This document shows, piece by piece, positions 18,960 to 28,176 of a stretch of 64,000 nt of DNA; the stretch's first letter is position 1; every line of letters begins with the position of its first letter. The translations under genes and the position numbers were made by a program. The notes under the pieces were generated by a model that was not told where the DNA came from, made no database searches, and saw only the letters and a list, made by a program, of their open reading frames with translations. Source of the stretch: Nitrospinaceae bacterium (GTDB lineage Bacteria > Nitrospinota > Nitrospinia > Nitrospinales > Nitrospinaceae); the NCBI GenBank assembly GCA_028278405.1, contig JANQEK010000015.1, positions 62,001 to 126,000 of the forward strand, in the 5' to 3' direction.

Positions 18960-19388
18960 TTACTTTCTCAGAGTGGCCTTCAAGGAGATGGTAGGCCCGG
19001 CCAAGGCTTTAGATACAGGGCATCCGCTCTTGGCTCCTTCGGCAAGCTCCTGGAATTTTGCATCATCGATATCCGGCACTACGGCTTCACACACCAGATC
19101 GATTTTTGTGATTCCAAAACCGCCTTCCACCGCTTCCAAAGTTACGGTTGCTTTAGTATCCACGCTGGTGGGATTGAATCCGGCTTTCCCCATACCGGCG
19201 GAAAACGCCATGGAATAGCATCCGGCGTGCGCGGCCGCAATCAATTCTTCCGGATTGGTTCCCGATCCATCCTCAAAGCGGGAAGGAAACGAATACGCAC
19301 CCTGGTAGGCTCCGCTGCCCAATTTCATGGTACCTTTTCCTTCTTTCAGATTACCTTCCCAACGAGCTTCAGATGTTCTTGCAGGCAT
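18960..19388 (-). CDS. OsmC-family peroxidase
   Basis: GTNPEELIAAAHAGCYSMAFS, GCPVSKALAG. Confidence 0.92.
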   Translation of the reverse strand: MPARTSEARWEGNLKEGKGTMKLGSGAYQGAYSFPSRFEDGSGTNPEELIAAAHAGCYSMAFSAGMGKAGFNPTSVDTKATVTLEAVEGGFGITKIDLVCEAVVPDIDDAKFQELAEGAKSGCPVSKALAGPTISLKATLRK

Positions 19389-19518
19389 ATGATTCCTCTC
19401 AAATCTATAAGAGCCGGGTGACCCCTGGCTCAAAAATTAATAATTAAATTAAATGGAATTTTTCGGCAATAAAAATATCAGATAATGCCCTGAGGAACAA
19501 GCGGGATAAATATTTTTT

Positions 19519-20964
19519 CTATTTTAAGATTTTTTTGTCGGGGATTTTCAGAGAGGTAATCGCTTCCAGTAACTTTCTCCTGGAAACGGGTTTGATCAGA
19601 CACTGATCGAAATCAGCGGCGAGATATTCTCCATCTGCCTGACCGGCGCTACCGACCAAGGCGAATATAGGGGTTTTAGATGTTTTTTCGGCTTCTCTGT
19701 TGCGAATTTCAATCGTTGCGCTGATACCGTCCAGGCCCGGCAATTGAATATCCATCAAAATTAAATCGTAGTCTCCGGCGGCATGCTTCTCAAGGGCTGC
19801 CTTTCCATCGTTGACAATATCCACATCATAATGACCCTTTTGCAGAAATCTTTCGATCAATTTGCAGGTGTCCGTGCAATCATCCACAACCAGGATTTTT
19901 AAATCGTTGTGTTTGCCATTGCCGCCGATCGCTATATCTTTGCCGGGATCTTTGTCTTCATAAGAGTCCGCTTCTATATCGATGTCTTCCGTTTTACTGT
20001 TCTTGGAAAGGACTAGTAGTTCTTCCTCAACATCATCCAATGATCCTTTTTCAAACAGAATCCCGAAGCCAAACGTAGCGCCTCCCTCTTTACGGTTTTC
20101 GGCCCAGATCGCTCCGCCCATTTGTTCCACGAGACATTTACAGATAAACAAACCCAATCCGGTACCGCCATAGTTTCGCTCTACATCGGGATCGCCCTGC
20201 GCCAAGCGATCAAAAATAGTATCCAGCTGATTTTCGGGAATCCCCATCCCGCTATCCATCACCAGGAAGTTAATGGCGCATTGAGTGCCGTCGTCACGCC
20301 CTTTTTGAATCGATACCCGGACTTCCCCTTCATACGTAAATTTGATGGCATTATTGATCAAGCTGATCATGACCTGCTCCAACCGTTTCATGTCTCCAAC
20401 AACATATTGAGGAACATCGGGATCAATATTGATGTGCAGGGAAATTCCCTTTTCCTGGGCGGTCAGATTCAGGGTTTGCAGGATGTCTCCTACCAGATCT
20501 TTGAGTTGAAATGAAATCGGGTCCAGTTGAAAAACACCCTCTCGCAGTTTGGCCACATCAATAATATTCTTAAACAGGTCGTTCAATTTTCTTCCGGTTA
20601 TACGATAGAAATCAAAACCGGCTTTTTGATTGGGATCCAGATGGGTTTGGTTCAACCAGTCTCCCAGTTGATTGAGGGTTTGAATGGGGGCTTGAATTTC
20701 ATCGCACATGGCAACCAGGAGATCCGCCTGAAAGTTCTTTGTGCGACGCGCTTGCTCCAATTTCCTTTTCCATTCCTCTGCTTTTTTGGCGTTTTCATCG
20801 ATCTTCTTTTTCTGTTCCTGAATCATCTGGCTCAATTGATTCATGACCAGAATCACAGGGTCCGAACCGGAATATTTTGAATAGATGGATTTCATTTGAG
20901 CTTTGACTTCATCCGGGAAATCCATATCAGCTATATCTTTTTTGAACAAGCCCCACTTAAACAC
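19519..20964 (-). CDS. hybrid histidine-kinase-like protein with receiver domain; H-box His replaced by Asp
   Basis: HATPase motifs NNAIKFTYEG, DSGMGIP, GGTGLGLFICKCLVEQMGG; REC VVDD..LILMDIQLPGLDG; H-box reads MCDEIQAP. Confidence 0.88.
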   Translation of the reverse strand: MFKWGLFKKDIADMDFPDEVKAQMKSIYSKYSGSDPVILVMNQLSQMIQEQKKKIDENAKKAEEWKRKLEQARRTKNFQADLLVAMCDEIQAPIQTLNQLGDWLNQTHLDPNQKAGFDFYRITGRKLNDLFKNIIDVAKLREGVFQLDPISFQLKDLVGDILQTLNLTAQEKGISLHINIDPDVPQYVVGDMKRLEQVMISLINNAIKFTYEGEVRVSIQKGRDDGTQCAINFLVMDSGMGIPENQLDTIFDRLAQGDPDVERNYGGTGLGLFICKCLVEQMGGAIWAENRKEGGATFGFGILFEKGSLDDVEEELLVLSKNSKTEDIDIEADSYEDKDPGKDIAIGGNGKHNDLKILVVDDCTDTCKLIERFLQKGHYDVDIVNDGKAALEKHAAGDYDLILMDIQLPGLDGISATIEIRNREAEKTSKTPIFALVGSAGQADGEYLAADFDQCLIKPVSRRKLLEAITSLKIPDKKILK

Positions 20965-21215
20965 GTGACACCACCTTTTTAGAGTAGTTATATGAATGGT
21001 TTAAAACATCCTTATTCCTTAAAAATCAGTATAAGGCAATATGTTTGTCAATTTTATAGGAATACCATTATTTTTCTAAAGAGGCATATTTCAATTGTTT
21101 TCATAGACTTTTTTCGGCCTGTGAATGTCCCGGGGAGGATAAGTTCGCGTAATTGAACCGATTTGCCCAAATGTATTAATGAGGGTACAAAACTTTAAGT
21201 CAGGGTGGGGTCTAT

Positions 21216-22283
21216 TCAGGAAAGAAAATACTGGCCGGTGGGTGTTTTAAAAAACTGATCGAGCGGAATGTCCTCCTGCCTTATGAATCCTTTCTGCGGC
21301 AACACGCCATGTGACACCAGATCCACCACTGCACAAACCGAACCTGCGGTTGTCCAGGCAATGGCTCGCCAATCGTGTCCACCGATGTCCAACGGATAAT
21401 AACTGCGTACGAATTCCTCTCTCATGATTTTACCATTCTGTTCTCCTTCCACTGCGGCGTGTACAAAAACCACGTCATCGTTCACCGGCGGTTTGGCGTT
21501 CACAAGGATTTCGCCCGCTTTCTGGCGGTCTTTGCGCATGAACAGTTCATTGAAGAAAAACTTCATCAACTCGCAATGCCCGGGGTAACGAATGGTCTTG
21601 TAATTAAGATGTTCTACCTTGCCTTCATAAGTTTCGCACATGGTTCCCAATCCGCCGGAAGTGGCAAAAGCCTCCAAAGGCACTCCATCGATGACGATGG
21701 TTTCCAAACCTTCCATGGAAGTCACCTTGGCGCGTTTCCCTTCTTTGATCACTTCACAATCGTTCAGGTACTCATTCACAACACCTTCCGGCGACCAGTT
21801 GAAAGCATAGCCCAGAAGTCCGCGAGGATGCTGGGGCAATGCTCCCACCCGCAGTTCAATACTTCGCAGCTTTCGAAACTTGCCAGCCAGGTCCGCGCCT
21901 ACAATACAGATGAAGCCCGGTGCCAGACCACACTGAGGAGCCATCACTCCTTTAGCGGTTTTGGATAATTTTTTGATGGCGTCGGTGGTGGGAACGTCTT
22001 CGGTCAAATCGAAATAATGTTTGCCCGCTTTGTGAGTCTCCCGTGCCACTTCCAGGTTGAGATCGTAGGGAAGGCAGGTGACCACTGCGTCGTGATCCTT
22101 GATGGCTTTCTTCAAAACAGATTTACTCTGGACGCGCCCCTTGACCATTTTGAAAGGGTAGCCGCGCTGAGAACCCGAATCCAACCCCGTGACCCGATAT
22201 CCGTTTTCGAATAATAAGGTGGCAACCAGTCTTCCAACTTTACCCAAACCAATTACCAGAACTGATTGAATTTTATGGGCCAA
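21216..22283 (-). CDS. saccharopine dehydrogenase-family protein
   Basis: VLVIGLGKVGRLVATLLFENGYRVTGLD, MAPQCGLAPGFICIVGADLA. Confidence 0.85.
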   Translation of the reverse strand: MAHKIQSVLVIGLGKVGRLVATLLFENGYRVTGLDSGSQRGYPFKMVKGRVQSKSVLKKAIKDHDAVVTCLPYDLNLEVARETHKAGKHYFDLTEDVPTTDAIKKLSKTAKGVMAPQCGLAPGFICIVGADLAGKFRKLRSIELRVGALPQHPRGLLGYAFNWSPEGVVNEYLNDCEVIKEGKRAKVTSMEGLETIVIDGVPLEAFATSGGLGTMCETYEGKVEHLNYKTIRYPGHCELMKFFFNELFMRKDRQKAGEILVNAKPPVNDDVVFVHAAVEGEQNGKIMREEFVRSYYPLDIGGHDWRAIAWTTAGSVCAVVDLVSHGVLPQKGFIRQEDIPLDQFFKTPTGQYFLS

Positions 22284-22656
22284 TTAAACCTCCTGCAACA
22301 GTGGGAACATCAACAGTTTAATTTTATTTTTCATCTTTGACAAGAGAGCTCTAAAGACACCTGATTGTACCAATTGTATAAGCAGTAGATGCTTTATAAA
22401 TCAATATATTATAAGAGGTTTACAATTTTAGTCCGGAATTTGGCCAAATTTTGTCACAAAATCACCGTTTCTGCGATTTTGATCAATGATTACGGCACCT
22501 TAGAGAATAAATTTTGATTTTTAAATTGTTTGATTTCAGTAAGTTAATATTTTCTCCTCTAAACTGTTACAAAAACGGCACATAACCTGCATTAACTAAT
22601 AAATAATACATTGAGGGTATGTTGCCCCAGGAAAAGCAACATGGCAGGGGGAGACC

Positions 22657-23073
22657 ATGAGCAAAAAAACTCGAACAAAAACAAATCAAATCCAGCGCAA
22701 ATCAATGAATGTATCCAAACTCACTGGCTCATTAGCTATTATCACGGGATTGCTGATGATGACCGCCGTTTCTGTGACCGCCTCAGAAAAAGTTCAATAC
22801 GATGATGTTTTTATCAATGGCTACAAACTGGGGTTTTTTGAACAGTTGGCTTTAGAGGATCATATCGATCAGGAAATTCCTGATGGAAATTATTGGTTTG
22901 AATTGGAAACCGGTCTGTGGGGACCTGTAGGGGGACCCGCCATCGGGCATATCAATGTGCCTGAGGATTACCGGGAATATGTAGAATCCAAACTGTCTAA
23001 AAAAAATAAGGCAACCAAGGTTGATCTGTCTGCTTCAGCTGAAGGATGTGACAGCAATTGCATGTACTGGTAA
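22657..23073 (+). CDS. small secreted protein with YWFELETGLWGPVGGPAIG motif and Cys-containing C-terminus
   Basis: Signal-anchor sequence then conserved-looking G/W motif; ends GCDSNCMYW. Confidence 0.65.
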   Translation: MSKKTRTKTNQIQRKSMNVSKLTGSLAIITGLLMMTAVSVTASEKVQYDDVFINGYKLGFFEQLALEDHIDQEIPDGNYWFELETGLWGPVGGPAIGHINVPEDYREYVESKLSKKNKATKVDLSASAEGCDSNCMYW

Positions 23074-23104
23074 CAACTCTGCTTTGTCTGTGAATGTGGC
23101 TTCC

Positions 23105-23138
23105 CCCTCCCTCCATGCCCGGAGGGAGGGATTTTTTT
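23105..23138 (+). terminator. intrinsic terminator
   Basis: CCCTCCCTCC..GGAGGGAGGG then ATTTTTTT. Confidence 0.85.
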
Positions 23139-23161
23139 ATCAACACTTCTCTGATCTGCTC

Positions 23162-23953
23162 CTAGATAACCTTGGCGTCATCGCGCAACGCCTGGACCAA
23201 TTGAGAGCAGGCTTCTTCCGGAGCGCCTTCCAGCATGACACCTTGTTTGCGGGCGGCAGGCAGCGTCAAGGCGGTTTCCCGAATCCGGTTGGCGGCTGCA
23301 CCCATTGCATTCGCGTCAAAACCAATCGCAGCGGCATCGAGTTGTGTAATTTCCTTTTTCTTGGCAGCCATAATCCCTTTCAGAGAAGGAAGCCTTGGCT
23401 CGTTCAATCCCTTTTGGCAGGTGAGTAAAAGAGGAAGCGGAGCTTCGATGATTTCGGATCCACCTTCAATCTGGCGGGTCAATTCGGCTTTTTGCTGATC
23501 CGTATTAATTTTCAATTTCGTCACCACTGTCGCATAAGGAATATCCAACAACACCGCAATCGCGGGTCCAACCTGGGCCATATCGTCATCCACCGCCTGG
23601 CGGCCGCATAAAATCAAATCATATCCGAGGGTGCCGATCGCCTTGGATAAAGCTGTAGCAACCCCCAGGCCATCCAGTCCGTCAAATGCGGGATCCAGCA
23701 GATGGACCGCCTGGTCCGCGCCCATCGCCAAGCCTTTTCTAAGGGTATCCTTAAAATTATCCGGGCCCAGGGAAATCAACGTCACGGTCGTTTCATCGGG
23801 AGCCTGCTCTCGAATGCGCACCGCCTCTTCTACCGCAAATTCATCGTAAGGATTGAGCACGCGCGGCAGGCCTTCGGTATCCACCCGACCCTCTTTAAGA
23901 GTCAGTGCCGCGCCGGTATCGATAACCTGCTTCACGCAAACGACGATTTTCAT
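23162..23953 (-). CDS. etfB: electron transfer flavoprotein beta subunit
   Basis: MKIVVCVKQVIDTGAALTLKEG, NPYDEFAVEEAVRI, CGRQAVDDDMAQVGPAIA. Confidence 0.95.
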   Translation of the reverse strand: MKIVVCVKQVIDTGAALTLKEGRVDTEGLPRVLNPYDEFAVEEAVRIREQAPDETTVTLISLGPDNFKDTLRKGLAMGADQAVHLLDPAFDGLDGLGVATALSKAIGTLGYDLILCGRQAVDDDMAQVGPAIAVLLDIPYATVVTKLKINTDQQKAELTRQIEGGSEIIEAPLPLLLTCQKGLNEPRLPSLKGIMAAKKKEITQLDAAAIGFDANAMGAAANRIRETALTLPAARKQGVMLEGAPEEACSQLVQALRDDAKVI

Positions 23954-24057
23954 CAAGGCTCCTTGAAAGCGGAATTTTCGAAATTGGGGGCCATTATCGC
24001 ATTCCACTTTGTAAATGAAAACCCTGATTATTTAAGGCGATCAAAATCATTTTTTTC

Positions 24058-25647
24058 TTGTCCCGTGACGAATCGTCCCATAAATTATTTAGAGTGGCTC
24101 TTGATGATTCAAACACGATTTCCAACCGCGAAACCCGGGATAGCCTCCAAATTGTGATCCGCATCCTGGTGTACGCGCTCGCCTTCACTCAATTTTCCTA
24201 TGTCACGGCAGACCCGGATTTATGGGGTCATATCCGCTTCGGTCAGGACATCTGGGAGCAGGGCGCGGTGCATGACACCGATCCCTTTTCCTACACTGCC
24301 GAGGGGCATACCTGGATCAACCATGAATGGCTCATGGAGGTATTGTTTTACCTGATTTACCATACCCTGGACTCCACCGGTCTGCTGTTCTTCAAAGCTT
24401 TCCTGGGAATCTTCATCGTACATCTCCTGTCTTCCATTTATTTTGCGCGGAACTCAAACCTCACCGTGTATGTGGTCTCGTTTGCGCTCATCATTCCGGT
24501 GATGGCTCCCGGATTTATGACCCGCCCGCATCTGGCTACCTTTTTATTTCTGACTCTATTGGTCTATGTTCTGCAAAAGTTTTTTGACGGCAATCACCGG
24601 ATCATAAAATGGACTCCGCTTATTATGCTGTTATGGGTCAACAGCCATGGCGGGGTAGTCGCCGGATTGGGTATTTTCGGTGTGATCACCGCCGTGGAGA
24701 TCTTTCGCTGTTTCAAGATGAAAGAGAACCAGGGGATTTTGCTGTTGAAATATTTTCTGCTGTCATGCCTGGCGGTACTGATCAATCCATACGGTTATAA
24801 TTTGTGGCTCTTTTTCATACACTCCCTCGGAATGCCGCGGTCTATCAGTGAATGGGGGCCGGTAAACCTAACCGACTTCTCTTACTGGCAGTACAAAGTG
24901 TTGGCATTGTTGTTTCTGGGAACTTTTTTATTACCGAACAAAAAACGCATCTGGGAAATTCTGATCCTTGTGCTGGCAATTGTTTACGGATTCCGGCATC
25001 AGCGGCACACGGTCCTCACCGCAATCCTGCTGGCTCCTTATCTTTTATCGCAGTACGGGCACTGGCTGCGATGGGACATCCGGCCACATTACGATCGCCT
25101 TTCTCAGCATTTTCGCTGGACCGTTCAGGGCGTCCTGGGAGTGTACGCCGTTTTTGTGATCGGGACACAGCTGAACAAATATGCGGAGAACGATTTTAAA
25201 ATCCGGGTGGATCCCCTCATCTATCCCACCTACGCAGCGCAATTCATGGAAGTCAACGGCCTTGCAGGTAACCTGGTGGTGCCCTTCAACTGGGGGGAAT
25301 ATATGATCTGGAAATCGCCCCATTCCAAAGTCTCCATCGACGGCCGGTTTCGAACCGTCTATCCGGAGAACATTATTGAAATGAACCGGGCCTTTGCCTA
25401 TGGCAAACCGGAGGGAATGGCATTGCTCAGGGACTTTCCGGCTATTTTAGTGCTGACCAAAAGATATGAGGCGCCTCACACGTTTATGGAGAAGGTGCCG
25501 GGATGGAAAAAAATCTACCAGGATCCCATCTCCAAGCTGTTTATCCGCACACAGGAAAGCATACCCAATCATCCGGTATGGAAACACATCAATCAAAAAG
25601 GAATCATCCAAGTCGACCATCCGCCTCCCTGGGCTTTTCCCGGATAG
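24058..25647 (+). CDS. polytopic membrane protein, glycosyltransferase GT-C-like (start uncertain)
   Basis: DPDLWGHIRFGQDIWEQGAVHDTDPFSYTAEGHTWINHEWL followed by many TM segments. Confidence 0.75.
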   Translation: MSRDESSHKLFRVALDDSNTISNRETRDSLQIVIRILVYALAFTQFSYVTADPDLWGHIRFGQDIWEQGAVHDTDPFSYTAEGHTWINHEWLMEVLFYLIYHTLDSTGLLFFKAFLGIFIVHLLSSIYFARNSNLTVYVVSFALIIPVMAPGFMTRPHLATFLFLTLLVYVLQKFFDGNHRIIKWTPLIMLLWVNSHGGVVAGLGIFGVITAVEIFRCFKMKENQGILLLKYFLLSCLAVLINPYGYNLWLFFIHSLGMPRSISEWGPVNLTDFSYWQYKVLALLFLGTFLLPNKKRIWEILILVLAIVYGFRHQRHTVLTAILLAPYLLSQYGHWLRWDIRPHYDRLSQHFRWTVQGVLGVYAVFVIGTQLNKYAENDFKIRVDPLIYPTYAAQFMEVNGLAGNLVVPFNWGEYMIWKSPHSKVSIDGRFRTVYPENIIEMNRAFAYGKPEGMALLRDFPAILVLTKRYEAPHTFMEKVPGWKKIYQDPISKLFIRTQESIPNHPVWKHINQKGIIQVDHPPPWAFPG

Positions 25648-25654
25648 TATCGGG

Positions 25655-26248
25655 TTAAATATTGGCCAGGCTGTTCCCGATTTTTTTGAGAGCGGCCTTG
25701 ATGTGGTCGGAAAGAGCCTGACTGGTAATCTTCATCGCCTGGGCGGCTCGTTTTTTCTTCACGCCGCCATAAAACACCATGCACACGGCAATCAATTGCT
25801 TGTCCGTTAAACAGGCTTCACTCAGGTCGATCGTCGCTTGTCTGAGATATTCAAACCCTGACCGGGGATAACAGAGTCCGGCGGAAAACTCATCTGCCAG
25901 ACGATTGAGTTGAAATTCCAGTTCATCGGGTAAACTCAAGCAAAGACGTGAGTCATCAGTGACAGGCTCCAAGACCTCCTGCCAACGGCCTTCGCAACTT
26001 TCCTCGCGATCGCTGACATTTAATAGTAAGCTATAGACCTCAAAAAATTTTTTGATCCCCCATACCATCAATTGGAATTGATGGTGGTATTGACACAAGT
26101 TCAGGCTACGAGGCAAAGCAGCATATTCAGCCGAGGGCAGGGCCTGCAGAATCACCTCCGTCACTTCGCCGGCACAGGCTTTGGTCGTCAGGGAATGTAC
26201 AGCGCAGACTGTTTTTGGGTTATCTGGTGAATGCATGATGGTTCTCAA
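25655..26248 (-). CDS. regulatory protein with sigma-region-4-like HTH
   Basis: LTDKQLIAVCMVFYGGVKKKRAAQAMKITSQALSDHIKAALKKIG. Confidence 0.5.
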   Translation of the reverse strand: MRTIMHSPDNPKTVCAVHSLTTKACAGEVTEVILQALPSAEYAALPRSLNLCQYHHQFQLMVWGIKKFFEVYSLLLNVSDREESCEGRWQEVLEPVTDDSRLCLSLPDELEFQLNRLADEFSAGLCYPRSGFEYLRQATIDLSEACLTDKQLIAVCMVFYGGVKKKRAAQAMKITSQALSDHIKAALKKIGNSLANI

Positions 26249-26709
26249 CCCGTCTTCAAATTAAAAATATATTCCTGGAATTCCTGATCGCTGAGTTTTA
26301 GATAATAGGGAAACCAGCGGGGCGGATTCGGTTCCGCCAAATCCGGAAGAAAGGAAGGCGGCAAAGATTCCGCGTTCCCCGTCACCGGAACGCCGTTCAC
26401 AAAATCCCGGCCGTGTTTGTTGTGAATCTTCCAGAATTCCCTGGACCATCGAAAATGAAACCACATGGACTTCAGGCTGGAAACTTTTTTATATAGGTAA
26501 TTCCCGCAATACAAACATCTCAGGAAGGCATCAAATTCAGACATCCCCGACCGGCCGCAGCCTCTCTTGATCGCCTCACCGCCGTCCAGGGTGACAACCA
26601 CCACCGGACATCGATACAACCGCTTGGTGAGTTTCCCGCCGCCAACTTTAACCAGTTTCAACTTTCTCATAAGAACTCTCTTCCAAATTTTTTGGCTCGA
26701 AGGCCACAA
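26245..26709 (-). CDS. hypothetical protein
   Basis: ORF overlaps the downstream gene by 4 nt; no family recognised. Confidence 0.5.
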   Translation of the reverse strand: MWPSSQKIWKRVLMRKLKLVKVGGGKLTKRLYRCPVVVVTLDGGEAIKRGCGRSGMSEFDAFLRCLYCGNYLYKKVSSLKSMWFHFRWSREFWKIHNKHGRDFVNGVPVTGNAESLPPSFLPDLAEPNPPRWFPYYLKLSDQEFQEYIFNLKTG

Positions 26710-26793
26710 TCCTATTGGAATACGGAATATTTTATGCGATAGTTATCTTATCGCTCAACACCCGGATACTCCTTGTAACTATTTATATTAATT

Positions 26794-26838
26794 GGGACTT
26801 ATGTCCCTTTCCGATTTATATTATGGGACAAAAGTCCC
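26794..26838. promoter_or_regulatory. pair of palindromic operators GGGACN4GTCCC
   Basis: GGGACTTATGTCCC (26794-26807) and GGGACAAAAGTCCC (26825-26838), 31 bp start to start, just upstream of the repressor gene. Confidence 0.8.
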
Positions 26839-26862
26839 TGTCAGTCAACCAATATATTTGGT

Positions 26863-27756
26863 ATGCCTAATTTTAATTCTGCTGAAATTTTGAAAAGAAT
26901 CATGGGCTTGCAGGAAGGGTGGTCGCTGGCGGCTTATTGCAAAACGATTGGCCTGAATTATGAAAACATTAGAAAGTGCTTTCAACGTAAAGGTTTACCT
27001 GACACCGAATCACTGGCTAAAATCGCCGAATACTTTCAGATCGACCTGCGGTGGTTGATATATGGCATCCAGCCGACTTCGACCTTGAACCTGATCATAG
27101 CCAAAAGAATTAGGCTATACCGAATTTCCAAGGGGTGGTCGCAACAGGAGATGGCCACGAAATTGTCCCTGTCCCCACAGGTCCTGGAACTCTACGAGCA
27201 AGGTAAATGTTTGTTTTCAAGTGATTTATTAGAAAGGTGCAGTGATGTGCTGGAGGTCCACCCCTGTGTCTTTACCGATGGTGGGTCCCTCCTGTTTCAA
27301 AGCCCTCAGCTTAAAATTTTCAAGGCAGCCAGCACTCAAAAAAAGCCCCAGATTTCCGGAGAGGATTTCGTGTCGGTGCCGCTTGCCGAATCAGCCATCG
27401 CTGCCGGACAACCGATCATTCCCCAGGAACATATCGAAGATTATGTTCTCCTACACATTCGGGCCGTCGGCAAGCGTACCAATCTGGTCGCCAGCCGGGT
27501 GGATGGACAGTCCATGGAACCCGTGCTTCATTCGGGGGACATTGTAGTCATTGACCGGGATGATAAAATGATTGTTAAAAATAAAATGTTTGCTATATAT
27601 CATGAAGGAGGTTTAACCGCCAAGTTTCTTGAGAAGAAAACCGATTTGATTATTCTACGGCCGATCAATCCCAATGCAGAAATACAGATCATCGATTTAA
27701 ACCTGAACCCTCAACCTATCGTTGGAAAAATTATTGGAGCCTGGAAAGATTTATAA
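26863..27756 (+). CDS. XRE/S24 (LexA/CI-like) repressor
   Basis: HTH regions; peptidase S24 motifs RVDGQSMEPVLHSGDIVVIDRDD and GGLTAKFLEK. Confidence 0.9.
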   Translation: MPNFNSAEILKRIMGLQEGWSLAAYCKTIGLNYENIRKCFQRKGLPDTESLAKIAEYFQIDLRWLIYGIQPTSTLNLIIAKRIRLYRISKGWSQQEMATKLSLSPQVLELYEQGKCLFSSDLLERCSDVLEVHPCVFTDGGSLLFQSPQLKIFKAASTQKKPQISGEDFVSVPLAESAIAAGQPIIPQEHIEDYVLLHIRAVGKRTNLVASRVDGQSMEPVLHSGDIVVIDRDDKMIVKNKMFAIYHEGGLTAKFLEKKTDLIILRPINPNAEIQIIDLNLNPQPIVGKIIGAWKDL

Positions 27757-28169
27757 TGACTGATTCCAAATACAAAATTCTTTTGGCGGACGATAATCCC
27801 GTGAACCGGGATATCGCAACCCGCATGTTGGAAAAAAGAGGACATGAAATCACTCCTGCAGAAAATGGTAACCAGGTCGTGGACCGTTATTTGGAAGGAT
27901 CCTTTGATGTTATTCTCATGGATCTGGAAATGCCGGGTATCAGCGGAATCGAAGCGGCACGGCAGATAAGAGCCAAAGAGAAAGCATCATCGGTAACGAC
28001 CCCCAACTACACTCCCATTATCGCAATGACTGCGCACGACGAAGAAACCGAAAAAACTGCCTGCCTCGTCGTCGGAATGGACGGTTTCATTACCAAACCC
28101 CTCAACATCAAAACCCTGCATCAAACGATTCAGAATATTATTGAGGAATCCCAATCCAACCGTACTTGA
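27756..28169 (+). CDS. stand-alone response-regulator receiver domain
   Basis: KILLADDNPVNRDIATRML, DVILMDLEMPGISG, ITKPLN; start overlaps repressor stop (TAATG). Confidence 0.93.
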   Translation: MTDSKYKILLADDNPVNRDIATRMLEKRGHEITPAENGNQVVDRYLEGSFDVILMDLEMPGISGIEAARQIRAKEKASSVTTPNYTPIIAMTAHDEETEKTACLVVGMDGFITKPLNIKTLHQTIQNIIEESQSNRT

Positions 28170-28176
28170 TTCTCAA

